This document shows positions 14,607-20,963 of a DNA stretch of 22,130 bases, one piece after another. Position 1 is the first letter of the stretch. The number at the start of each line of letters is the position of its first letter. The stretch is from Candidatus Staskawiczbacteria bacterium (GTDB lineage Bacteria > Patescibacteriota > Minisyncoccia > Minisyncoccales > Staskawiczbacteraceae). The notes below the pieces were generated by a model, which worked only from the letters and a program-made list of their open reading frames with translations, was not told the DNA's origin and made no database searches. Made by a program: the position numbers and the translations under genes. The DNA lies in the NCBI GenBank assembly GCA_943354455.1, contig CALRCB010000005.1, positions 1 to 22,130 on the forward strand, read 5' to 3'.

Positions 14607-14635
14607 TTGACATGATCTATATGCAGGATTATTAT
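14607..14635 (+). promoter_or_regulatory. Promoter of the recombinase gene
   Basis: TTGACA (14607-14612), 17 bp, TATTAT (14630-14635, 5/6). Start about 14642, giving a ~57-nt leader that carries the inverted repeat described next. Confidence 0.75.
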
Positions 14636-14642
14636 AGATACA

Positions 14643-14678
14643 TACAACGTCGCAAAATGTAGGTAAAGCGACATTGTA
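14643..14678. repeat. 11-bp inverted repeat in the recombinase leader
   Basis: TACAACGTCGC (14643-14653) and GCGACATTGTA (14668-14678) match as inverted arms at 10 of 11 positions, with a 14-nt spacer. Could be a 5' stem-loop in the mRNA, an operator, or a recombinase binding site; Xer sites use 11-bp arms but a 6-8 bp centre. Confidence 0.7.
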
Positions 14679-14698
14679 TATAAGAAAAGCTTATAAAT

Positions 14699-15658
14699 AT
14701 GAACCGGTCAACCAAACCAATTCCAAACCATATTCCGGACTTTTTAGATTTTTGTGAAGTTCAAAAAGGTCTAAGAGAAAACACACAAAAAAATTATCAA
14801 CATTATTTAAATAAATTTGTTGGTTGGCTTCAGTCCCGAGGTTTGCAAGGACTACTTCCCCACCAACTTACTTCAGAGCACATCTGGGACTACCGAATCT
14901 ATCTATCCCGGTACCAAAACCCCCTAAATCAGCAAATCCTCAAAAAAAGCACCCAAAACTACTATTTAATAGCCCTAAGAGCCTTTTTAGGCTACTTTGT
15001 GGCCAGGGACATAGTTTCACTCCCGCCCGATAAAATAGAGCTTCCCAGGGCCGATAAAGCCTCAAAAACGGTCAAGTTCCTTAATATAGATCAAATAGAA
15101 AAGCTTTTGAGCACTATTGAACCAAAAGACGCTATTAGCATTCGCGACCGAGCTATTTTAGAGTCATTATTTTCAACCGGTCTGCGAATTGCCGAATTGG
15201 TTTCATTAAACACCGATCAATTTGCCAACTTAAAAGATAAAAAAGATTTTGAGTTGTCGGTCACAGGAAAAGGCGGAACCGTGCGCACCGTTTACTTTTC
15301 TGAACGCGCGTTGGGATTTATCAAAAAATATTTATCGCTAAGAAATTCTAAAGAAAAATCATTATTTATAAATTTCCGCGATAAAGATGGTACCGGACAT
15401 AGGTTGACTCCCAGGTCTATTGAACGAATTGTTAAAAAGTATGCAATTATGGCCGGCATTCCGATGTTTACTACGCCTCACACATTACGGCATTCATATG
15501 CAACAGATTTATTAACTCAAGGCGTTGATTTGCGTTCAATTCAAGAATTTTTGGGCCATAAAAACATTGTTACCACTCAAATCTACACCCACGTGACCAA
15601 CAAGCGCCTGCGCGACATCCACCGCCAATTCCACAGTGGTAAAAACTTAAAGTCCTAG
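14699..15658 (+). CDS. Xer-type tyrosine recombinase
   Basis: 319 aa. An N-terminal SAM-like core-binding domain (about 12-105; LRENTQKNYQHYLNKFVGWL) precedes the catalytic domain. Active-site set: Arg163 (STGLRIAEL), Lys191 (TGKGG), His261 and Arg264 (TPHTLRHS), His287 (LGHKN), Tyr296 (QIYTHV); all present, so likely active. Size and composition fit a chromosomal XerC/XerD-like enzyme acting alone for dimer resolution (as XerA/XerH do); an integrase of a lost element is the alternative. It has its own promoter and a leader with an inverted repeat, and lies among small orphan genes. Confidence 0.9.
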   Translation: MNRSTKPIPNHIPDFLDFCEVQKGLRENTQKNYQHYLNKFVGWLQSRGLQGLLPHQLTSEHIWDYRIYLSRYQNPLNQQILKKSTQNYYLIALRAFLGYFVARDIVSLPPDKIELPRADKASKTVKFLNIDQIEKLLSTIEPKDAISIRDRAILESLFSTGLRIAELVSLNTDQFANLKDKKDFELSVTGKGGTVRTVYFSERALGFIKKYLSLRNSKEKSLFINFRDKDGTGHRLTPRSIERIVKKYAIMAGIPMFTTPHTLRHSYATDLLTQGVDLRSIQEFLGHKNIVTTQIYTHVTNKRLRDIHRQFHSGKNLKS

Positions 15659-15670
15659 TCACCCACTCTT

Positions 15671-15714
15671 TTTATTTTCTCCATTTGTCGCACAATAAAA
15701 AATAGAGAAATAAA
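15671..15714 (+). terminator. AT-rich stem-loop after the recombinase, 14-nt word in the loop
   Basis: TTTATTTTCTC (15671-15681) pairs with GAGAAATAAA (15705-15714) with one bulge; the loop holds copy 5 of the 14-nt word. Weak as a terminator (A-rich, not T-rich, downstream on the plus strand). Confidence 0.35.
15684..15697 (-). repeat. 14-nt dispersed word, copy 5 (inverted)
   Basis: Exact copy on the minus strand, in the loop of the AT-rich hairpin downstream of the recombinase gene. Confidence 0.85.
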
Positions 15715-15737
15715 AAATCCTCGGGGTTGGCCAAGGA
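15712..15737 (-). terminator. Terminator of the 64-aa gene
   Basis: Minus strand TCCTTGG-CCAACC-CCGAGGA (15737-15718) followed by TTTTTTATTT. Seven pairs, one of them T-G; begins five bases after the stop. Confidence 0.75.
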
Positions 15738-15741
15738 CATA

Positions 15742-15936
15742 CTAAAGAGTTGATTCTCTAATTATGCTAAGCATAAAAGCCCTCTCTATGTCATCTTTGG
15801 TGACTGCGACAGACTTTACTGATTTATGATTCCGCATCTCTTCCAGATAATCCTTTTCCACCTCATTTAATAAGGGACTGATGTGTTGGCTCATTGCTAA
15901 TTCTATAAATCTTTCTTCAAACAAAGAGAGATACAT
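15742..15936 (-). CDS. Small acidic protein, 64 aa, function unknown
   Basis: Supported by AAGGAGG eight bases before the ATG and by its own terminator, which makes it more credible than its length suggests. The sequence (MYLSLFEERFIELAMSQHIS ... LLNEVEKDYLEEMRNHKSVK, DDIERAFMLSIIRES) is predicted to be mainly helical and soluble, with no motif I recognise. Convergent with the recombinase, divergent from the LAGLIDADG gene. The strong Shine-Dalgarno, shared here mostly by the HTH and RTX genes, sets these apart from the core genes. Confidence 0.7.
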   Translation of the reverse strand: MYLSLFEERFIELAMSQHISPLLNEVEKDYLEEMRNHKSVKSVAVTKDDIERAFMLSIIRESTL

Positions 15937-16041
15937 AGCAAGACCCTCCTTGAAAGAGCTAGTAATGTAATATCAAAATAATATCACAAATAATTTTCTT
16001 ATTCCATGCTTGGCGGGGTCGCATAATATAAAAAGATATAG

Positions 16042-16047
16042 TATAAT
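16042..16047 (+). promoter_or_regulatory. Possible -10 box of the LAGLIDADG gene
   Basis: TATAAT 20 bp before the ATG at 16068; no good -35 at the right spacing. The rest of 15937-16067 is AT-rich with nothing else I can call. Confidence 0.35.
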
Positions 16048-16067
16048 TATTTCATAAAATAAATTTC

Positions 16068-16562
16068 ATGGCAGAAAAATTTAGCATTACTACTTTAGTA
16101 AACAACGACGGCTGTTTTGATTTGCAATTCCGCAAAGATACCCGCCACGAAAGAACCGGCTCCCCCACTTACTACCGCTGGAAGATACAATTTATTGTTA
16201 CCTCACCAAAAGATCAGCTTAAAACTTTAGAAAAAGCCAAAAAAATAATCGGCGCGGGCAATGTTTCTTTAACCGGTACGCAGGCCAGGTTTTCGGTGCA
16301 AAAAATTGATGATATCATTGAAGCCATAATCCCCTTCTTCACTAAAAATAAACTGTCGGGAAATAAAAAACGGGATTTTGATTTATGGCAAAAAGCGGTG
16401 GATATTATTTTTAGAAACAAAGGCATTTACCTTTCCAAGTGGAGTAAAAATGATTTATTGCATTTAATGGAAATTCACAAAGCGATGGCAAAATATAAAT
16501 TAAAACCCAGAAAGCAAAAGTGGTCTGAAATGGCAAAAACATTAACTAAAAAAGAGACATAA
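16068..16562 (+). CDS. Freestanding LAGLIDADG-type endonuclease-like protein
   Basis: 164 aa, one LAGLIDADG-like unit. The first motif reads TTLVNNDGCFDLQF (9-22), aligning with the family's LAGFIDGEGSF; Asp15 keeps the catalytic acid position but the helix-packing glycines are lost. Then come YYRWKIQFIVTSPKDQLKTL, ARFSVQKIDDI and a family-typical C-terminal part (NKKRDFDLWQKAVDIIF, then LLHLMEIHKAMAKYKL). No interrupted host gene surrounds it, so it is not an intron or intein ORF here. It may be a solitary homing endonuclease, or a domesticated DNA-binding protein of this fold. Ends in a terminator whose loop holds the stop codon. Confidence 0.7.
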   Translation: MAEKFSITTLVNNDGCFDLQFRKDTRHERTGSPTYYRWKIQFIVTSPKDQLKTLEKAKKIIGAGNVSLTGTQARFSVQKIDDIIEAIIPFFTKNKLSGNKKRDFDLWQKAVDIIFRNKGIYLSKWSKNDLLHLMEIHKAMAKYKLKPRKQKWSEMAKTLTKKET

Positions 16563-16577
16563 ATCTCTTTTTGTTTT
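16549..16577 (+). terminator. Terminator overlapping the LAGLIDADG gene's end
   Basis: AAAAAGAGA (16549-16557), loop CATAAA containing the TAA stop (16560-16562), TCTCTTTTT (16564-16572), then GTTTTG. Confidence 0.75.
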
Positions 16578-16588
16578 GTAGTTTTTGC

Positions 16589-16636
16589 AAAAAAAAAGTG
16601 GTTTGAGAAAACACATAAAGTGTTTTCTCAAACCAC
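16589..16636 (-). terminator. 17-bp perfect hairpin, terminator of the RTX-like gene
   Basis: Arms 16598-16614 and 16620-16636 are perfectly complementary (GTGGTTTGAGAAAACAC / its complement) around a 5-nt loop; on the minus strand nine T follow (16597-16589). It is the strongest terminator in the window. Confidence 0.92.
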
Positions 16637-16651
16637 AATGCACTTTCGTGC

Positions 16652-17494
16652 CTATCCACCGCCACCAATGAAATCGTTTAATCTGAAGTTTTCTACTGAA
16701 CTAGTGGAGCGGAGACCGAACTCTGCTTCTCCCATCGAGGAGTTGAAATCCCCATAGATAGTATCATTGCCCACACCACCAATCACTTTGTCAAATCCAC
16801 CGACATTACCGTCAGCGACCGCCTGCGCATAAGTACCATTAAGGGACGTAACCGAGAATGTGTCGTCCCCTGTCCCGCCTCTAAGAATGTTCTTACCAGA
16901 GTCCCCCGCCAACCAATCATTGCCAGCTCCGGCGTTGATCACATCGTCGCCGGCGCCTCCCTGCAGATAGTCGCTGTACGACGAACCCATGATCCGATCA
17001 TTGCCTGTTCCGCCCGAAAGGAAGCGAAAGCTAGCCGAACCAACGAGGGCAAACCTACCGAAGGCGTGGGAAGCATCAATTAGATCATTCCCGCTACCGC
17101 CGTCCGCGCTGACCCCGCCATCGAAGTTCACGATGCGAATGACGTCATTGCCATCGCCACCGTTAACTTGGGTCCACACCCCAAAAAACTCAGACAGATT
17201 CGCGCCCGAAATCTTGATGTGGTCGTTTCCGGCATTACCAAAAATACTGACATTGGTAACCGCCTCGAAAGTCTTAGTCGCAGCCTGTCGGCCGTAGCCG
17301 ACGATAACTTGGACAGTCGCACTACTGGTGTCCGCGTCACCCTGCATTTGCACCGAAATCTTGTCCGCCTCGCTACTGCCATTAATGGTCAATTGACCTG
17401 GCCCGTTAAAAACGTATTGCACGGGGCTGGCAGACAACAGTTGTCGGCTTTCGAGTTCTTGTGCTGTTAACCGTACGGGAACGCACTTACGCAT
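16652..17494 (-). CDS. RTX-type calcium-binding repeat protein with LEPR-XLL-like N-terminus
   Basis: 280 aa. At least eight glycine/aspartate nonapeptide-type repeats bind Ca2+ in the parallel beta-roll family: GNAGND (86-91), GGDGND (112-117), GGSGND (132-137), GGTGND (161-166), GGAGDD (179-184), AGAGND (188-193), GGTGDD (206-211), GGVGND (239-244). The N-terminus has LESRQLLS (14-21), the LEPR-XLL-like motif typical of large exported proteins of Planctomycetes, rather than a classical signal peptide. The DNA is clearly richer in G+C and uses different codons from its neighbours. It has AAGGAG six bases before the ATG, a consensus promoter and a strong terminator. Probably a secreted or surface protein acquired by transfer; the role (adhesion, surface coat) is unknown. 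No protease, lipase or toxin domain is seen. Confidence 0.85.
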   Translation of the reverse strand: MRKCVPVRLTAQELESRQLLSASPVQYVFNGPGQLTINGSSEADKISVQMQGDADTSSATVQVIVGYGRQAATKTFEAVTNVSIFGNAGNDHIKISGANLSEFFGVWTQVNGGDGNDVIRIVNFDGGVSADGGSGNDLIDASHAFGRFALVGSASFRFLSGGTGNDRIMGSSYSDYLQGGAGDDVINAGAGNDWLAGDSGKNILRGGTGDDTFSVTSLNGTYAQAVADGNVGGFDKVIGGVGNDTIYGDFNSSMGEAEFGLRSTSSVENFRLNDFIGGGG

Positions 17495-17530
17495 GAGAAT
17501 CTCCTTATAAAATGGACTTTTTTTGTGCTA

Positions 17531-17550
17531 ATAGGTCATATTTAACCTAT
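17531..17550. repeat. Inverted repeat at the RTX transcription start
   Basis: ATAGGT (17531-17536), 8-nt spacer, ACCTAT (17545-17550), overlapping the predicted start (~17550). Candidate operator or 5' hairpin. Confidence 0.45.
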
Positions 17551-17556
17551 AATTTA

Positions 17557-17585
17557 ATTATATCATATTAGATTATATATGTCAA
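17557..17585 (-). promoter_or_regulatory. Consensus promoter of the RTX-like gene
   Basis: Minus strand TTGACA (17585-17580), 17 bp, TATAAT (17562-17557), with TGA before the -10. Full consensus; leader ~55 nt ending in AAGGAG. Confidence 0.88.
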
Positions 17586-17594
17586 TACTTACCT

Positions 17595-17619
17595 AAAAAG
17601 CACCTCTAAGGTGCTTTTT
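17595..17619 (-). terminator. Terminator of uppS (bidirectional stem)
   Basis: AAAAAGCACCT (17595-17605), CTA, AGGTGCTTTTT (17609-17619). 11-bp perfect stem, T-tract in both directions; 15 bp after the uppS stop and just upstream of the RTX promoter, so it insulates the two. Confidence 0.88.
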
Positions 17620-17634
17620 ATTTAACAATAAAAT

Positions 17635-18324
17635 TTACTTTCCAAATCTTCGGGTGCGGCGATCAAATTCTTCCAGGGCTAAAACAAAATCTTCTTTGGT
17701 AAATTCTGGCCACATTTTTGGCGAAAAATATAATTCTGAATAAGCTGCCTGCCATAACACAAAATTAGACAAGCGCATTTCGCCCCCGACTCTGATAATT
17801 AAGTCTGGGTTTGGCAAACCGGCGGTTGACAAATGACTTTCCATTAAGACTTCATCAATTTGGTCTGCGGGAATTTTTTCTTCTACGATTTTTTTGACGG
17901 CCTGTAAAATGTCCCACTTGCCACCATAACTTATCGCCAAATTTAATTGAAAATTAGTATTATCTTTTGTCAGTGCCTCTATTTCTTTTATGGAATTTTG
18001 CAAAGACTGTGACAATGACTCTCTTTGCCCTATCACTTTTATTATTACCCCTCTATCCATTAATTCTTTATCATTTTTAAAAAGTAAAAGCGCGCCTTCT
18101 AATAACTTCATCAAATAATTTACTTCTTCGGGCGAGCGATTCCAGTTTTCGGTTGAAAAACCAAAAGCAGTCAAGGTCTTCACTCCCCTACTCTCACACC
18201 ATTGGCACAATAATTTAAACTGTTCGTAACCTTTTTTATGTCCTTCTAAACTTGCTAAACTATGAGATTTTGCCCAGCGCCGATTACCATCAGGAAATAA
18301 AACAATATGTTTTGGGATATTCAT
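17635..18324 (-). CDS. uppS: Undecaprenyl diphosphate synthase (cis-prenyltransferase)
   Basis: Makes the C55 lipid carrier for cell-wall precursors from FPP and IPP; 229 aa. Seen: LFPDGNRRWAKSH (9-21), with the catalytic Asp12 and phosphate-binding Asn14/Arg15-16 (usual MDGNGRWA); EGHKKG (27-32); FGFSTENWNRS (54-64); the C-terminal IIRVGGEMRLSNFVLWQAAY (176-195), where most bacterial enzymes read RTSGExRLSNF; YSELYF. Eleven bases downstream of the 58-aa membrane-protein gene and probably co-transcribed. Supplies the carrier used by MurG and FtsW encoded 5-7 kb away. Confidence 0.94.
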   Translation of the reverse strand: MNIPKHIVLFPDGNRRWAKSHSLASLEGHKKGYEQFKLLCQWCESRGVKTLTAFGFSTENWNRSPEEVNYLMKLLEGALLLFKNDKELMDRGVIIKVIGQRESLSQSLQNSIKEIEALTKDNTNFQLNLAISYGGKWDILQAVKKIVEEKIPADQIDEVLMESHLSTAGLPNPDLIIRVGGEMRLSNFVLWQAAYSELYFSPKMWPEFTKEDFVLALEEFDRRTRRFGK

Positions 18325-18335
18325 AAATAATGTGT

Positions 18336-18512
18336 CTATTTGCTACTTTCTATGATTATTGGCTCTCTTTGCTGATACTCTCCTATCATATATCCAGAAG
18401 CGAAAGATAACAAGATAAAAAGCACTACTATGATAAATAGTATGACATTATTGATGTTATTTTTTATAAACTCACCCAAGGCTTTGACAAGTTTTGATAT
18501 TTTTGCTAACAT
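18336..18512 (-). CDS. 58-aa single-TM protein upstream of uppS
   Basis: Minus-strand frame with ATG at 18512-18510 and TAG at 18338-18336. It encodes MLAKISKLVKALGEFIKNN, then a hydrophobic helix (about 22-43, NVILFIIVVLFILLSFASGY), then MIGEYQQREPIIIESSK. A basic amphipathic start, one TM helix and a short polar tail are good signs of a real small membrane protein. It fills what would otherwise be an unexplained 217-bp gap and ends 11 bp before uppS, which suggests an operon. No Shine-Dalgarno is seen; a TACAAT touches the start codon. Function unknown; it might anchor or assist lipid-carrier metabolism, but that rests only on position. Confidence 0.65.
   Translation of the reverse strand: MLAKISKLVKALGEFIKNNINNVILFIIVVLFILLSFASGYMIGEYQQREPIIIESSK
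18484..18512 (+). promoter_or_regulatory. Candidate rpmA promoter
   Basis: TTGACA (18484-18489), 17 bp, TAACAT (18507-18512, 4/6) with TGC in front (extended -10). Start about 18519; ~22-nt leader without a Shine-Dalgarno. It overlaps the 5' end of the divergent 58-aa gene. Confidence 0.5.
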
Positions 18513-18541
18513 TGTACTATATAAATTTAATTTAAAAAGCT

Positions 18542-18823
18542 ATGTCAACAAGTAAATCATCAGGTTCGTCCAGATTAGGTCGGGATTCTGCCGCCCAGCG
18601 TCTTGGTATTAAAATATATGCCGGAGAAACCGTAAAAACTGGAATGATCATCGTAAGGCAACGAGGCACACGATATTTGGCCGGTAAAAATGTTAAAAGA
18701 GGATCAGACGACACTCTTTACGCTTTTAAACCGGGAGTTGTTCGTTTTGCCACTAAATTAAAAAAATTATTTAATGGCACTCAACGACAAGTAAAAGTGG
18801 TCAATGTGGATTTGGTAAAATAA
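18542..18823 (+). CDS. rpmA: 50S ribosomal protein L27
   Basis: 93 aa. The N-terminal part SSGSSRLGRDSAAQRLGIKI aligns with the GGSTRNGRDSxxKRLGVK of L27, and IIVRQRGTRYLAGKNVKRGSDDTLYAFKPGVVRF is the conserved body. The tail reaching the peptidyl-transferase centre starts MSTSKSSGSS rather than MAHKKAGGS, so His3 and the lysine pair are changed. L21 (usual partner) is not next to it; it stands alone between uppS and pyrG. Confidence 0.95.
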   Translation: MSTSKSSGSSRLGRDSAAQRLGIKIYAGETVKTGMIIVRQRGTRYLAGKNVKRGSDDTLYAFKPGVVRFATKLKKLFNGTQRQVKVVNVDLVK

Positions 18824-18830
18824 TTTAAAT

Positions 18831-18858
18831 AAAAAAACATACTTAGGTATGTTTTTTT
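18831..18858. terminator. Bidirectional terminator between rpmA and pyrG
   Basis: AAAAAAACATAC (18831-18842), loop TTAG, GTATGTTTTTTT (18847-18858). Serves rpmA on the plus strand and pyrG on the minus strand. The pyrG stop codon (18845-18843) sits in the loop and its last codons (KKHT) form one arm. Confidence 0.9.
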
Positions 18859-20477
18859 ATTGCTGCATTTATAAAAGCTAAAAATAATGGATGGGGCGAT
18901 AATGGACGAGATAAAAATTCCGGATGAAATTGGGTGCCCACCATAAATGGGTGAACCGCAACCGGAAGCTCAGCAATTTCCATTAAGCGTTCATCTGGCG
19001 ATGTACCACTAAAAACCAATCCCGCATCAGAAAGTTTTTGAATGTAATCAGGACTTACTTCATAGCGATGGCGGTGACGTTCACGAACCTCATCTTCTCC
19101 ATAAGCTTCCCGAGCAATCGTCTCTTCGTGCAACTTACATGGGTATCCCCCAAGACGCATAGTGCCACCATAATCCCCCCGGACCATTTTTTCTTTTTGC
19201 TCAGGCATAATACCAATTACCTTATGCTTGGCATCTGGGGCAACTTCGCCGGTGTTAGCATCGGCAAATCCGGCAACGTGGCGGGCGAATTCTACCACCA
19301 TCCATTGCATTCCATAGCACAATCCAAAATACGGAATCTTGTTTATTCTGGCAAATTCAATCGCCTTTACAATGCCCTCTACTCCCCTGCTTCCAAATCC
19401 CCCCGGTACCACAATGCCGTCATATTTTTGCAACTCTTCCAGCTTTTTAGGATCTTTTTCATATTCTTCCGAATCAAGGTACGAAAGTTTGACGACCGTG
19501 CCAAGATGGGCGCTAGCATGTTTTAATGCTTCAATAACTGAAATGTACACATCAGAAAGCACATATTCTCCGGACATAAAATATTTTCCTACCACCGCAA
19601 TTTGCAGTTTTTTATTTACTCCATTTTTTGCTTTGGCGACAAATGCTTGCCACTCTGACAAATCAGTCGGACGTTTTTGCAATCCTAAAACGTCGCACAA
19701 TATATCTCCCAATCCGTCCTTTTCAAAATTACCCGGCACATCGTAAATACTTTCCACATCGGGGGCGGAAATTACCCGCTCAGGCAAAACATTACAAAAG
19801 GTAGCAATTTTTTCTTTGCGTTTTTGGTCAATGGGTACCGTGGCCCGGGCTAAAATAATATCTGCCTGCAAACCAACCGAATTAAGTTCCCGGCTGGCAT
19901 GCTGGGTCGGCTTGGTTTTCATTTCACCAATGGTATTTGGAATTGGCACATATGAAAGCATGACAATGGCCACATCCAAAGGATGCTGTTGCTTTAACAT
20001 TCTGGCGGCTTCCAAAAATAAAATATTTTCGTATTCACCAATAGTGCCCCCAATTTCAATAACCGCCACATCGGCCTTTGCTTTTTCTGTTGCCAACTTA
20101 ATCCGGCGGATTACCTCCAACGGCACGTCCGGCACCACCTGCACATTTTTGCCTTTATATTCTAAGTTTCGTTCTTTCCTAATCACCTCTTGGTACACTC
20201 GGCCGGTGGTCATGTAATTAATTGACGGCAAGGTTTCATCTAAAAAGCGTTCATAGTTTCCCATGTCCTGGTCGGTTTCATAACCGTCATCCAAAACAAA
20301 AACCTCGCCGTGTTCGGTGGGGTTCATAGTTCCTGCGTCGATGTTAATATAAGGGTCAATTTTAAGTGCGGTAACCTTGTAATTCTTTGACTTTAAAATT
20401 CTGGCAATCGAAGATGAAGCTATGCCTTTTCCAATCCCGGACATAACGCCGCCTGCGACAAAAATATATTTTGTCAT
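18843..20477 (-). CDS. pyrG: CTP synthase
   Basis: Makes CTP from UTP, ATP and glutamine; 544 aa, normal length. Synthetase domain: YIFVAGGVMSGIGKGI (4-19), the P-loop region, where most enzymes have VSSLGKG; LKIDPYINIDAGTMNPTEHGEVFVLDDG (38-65); IGGTIGEYE (142-150). Glutaminase domain: GGFGSRG (359-365), GLCYGMQ with nucleophile Cys387, and FHPE with His518/Glu520. Twelve bases downstream of rplI. A degenerate relative of the 14-nt word (11 matching bases) lies inside at about 19690-19702. Confidence 0.97.
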   Translation of the reverse strand: MTKYIFVAGGVMSGIGKGIASSSIARILKSKNYKVTALKIDPYINIDAGTMNPTEHGEVFVLDDGYETDQDMGNYERFLDETLPSINYMTTGRVYQEVIRKERNLEYKGKNVQVVPDVPLEVIRRIKLATEKAKADVAVIEIGGTIGEYENILFLEAARMLKQQHPLDVAIVMLSYVPIPNTIGEMKTKPTQHASRELNSVGLQADIILARATVPIDQKRKEKIATFCNVLPERVISAPDVESIYDVPGNFEKDGLGDILCDVLGLQKRPTDLSEWQAFVAKAKNGVNKKLQIAVVGKYFMSGEYVLSDVYISVIEALKHASAHLGTVVKLSYLDSEEYEKDPKKLEELQKYDGIVVPGGFGSRGVEGIVKAIEFARINKIPYFGLCYGMQWMVVEFARHVAGFADANTGEVAPDAKHKVIGIMPEQKEKMVRGDYGGTMRLGGYPCKLHEETIAREAYGEDEVRERHRHRYEVSPDYIQKLSDAGLVFSGTSPDERLMEIAELPVAVHPFMVGTQFHPEFLSRPLSPHPLFLAFINAAIKKHT

Positions 20478-20489
20478 TATAAATATAAA

Positions 20490-20954
20490 TTAAACTTTCT
20501 CTTCCCCTGTAGTTTCGCCCGTAACAATAACTTTTATTTCCACTTCCAAATTATGGTCCAAATTAATTTTAATGGGAAATTCGCCAACTTTTTTGATTGC
20601 GTCATTCAAATTAATTTGGGATTTTTTAACATCAAAACCCATTTCTTTCAACTTTTCAGAAACTTTTACAGCGTTAATAGATTCAAAAAGTTCGCCTTTC
20701 TCTCCCACCTTAACAGTAATAGTCACCTCTAGACCATCGATATTAGAAGCTAATTCCTGCGCCTTTTTTAAATCTTCTTCTACTTCTTTTTCAAATACTT
20801 CTTTTTGAGATTGTAGCCATTTTAAATTTTCCTTGTTAGCGGGTTTAGCCGATCCTTCGGGAATCAAAAAATTTCTGGCATAGCCATTTTTAACTTCCTT
20901 TACTTCGTATTTCTTGCCCACCCCTTCAACATTTTGTAGTAATATAACTTTCAT
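20490..20954 (-). CDS. rplI: 50S ribosomal protein L9
   Basis: 154 aa. The N-terminal L9 signature reads VEGVGKKYEVKEVKNGYARNFLIP (start GVGKKYEV, then NGYARNFL). A long charged helix follows (about 42-75, KENLKWLQSQKEVFEKEVEE) and then the C-terminal RNA-binding domain (VTITVKVGEKGELFESI ...). Complete; ends with an acidic tail (TGEEKV). Some Patescibacteria lack L9, so its presence helps place the lineage. No Shine-Dalgarno is seen before the ATG at 20954. Confidence 0.96.
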   Translation of the reverse strand: MKVILLQNVEGVGKKYEVKEVKNGYARNFLIPEGSAKPANKENLKWLQSQKEVFEKEVEEDLKKAQELASNIDGLEVTITVKVGEKGELFESINAVKVSEKLKEMGFDVKKSQINLNDAIKKVGEFPIKINLDHNLEVEIKVIVTGETTGEEKV

Positions 20955-20963
20955 AATAATCAG

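Noticed and set aside
14643..14678. Calling the inverted repeat a dif site
   Set aside because: Spacer is 14 nt instead of 6-8, and the arms do not match the dif consensus I know.
20457..20475. Perfect inverted repeat GACAAAA-ATATA-TTTTGTC over the first codons of pyrG
   Set aside because: Explained by common codons for the conserved start MTKYIFVAGG; chance palindromy is likely.
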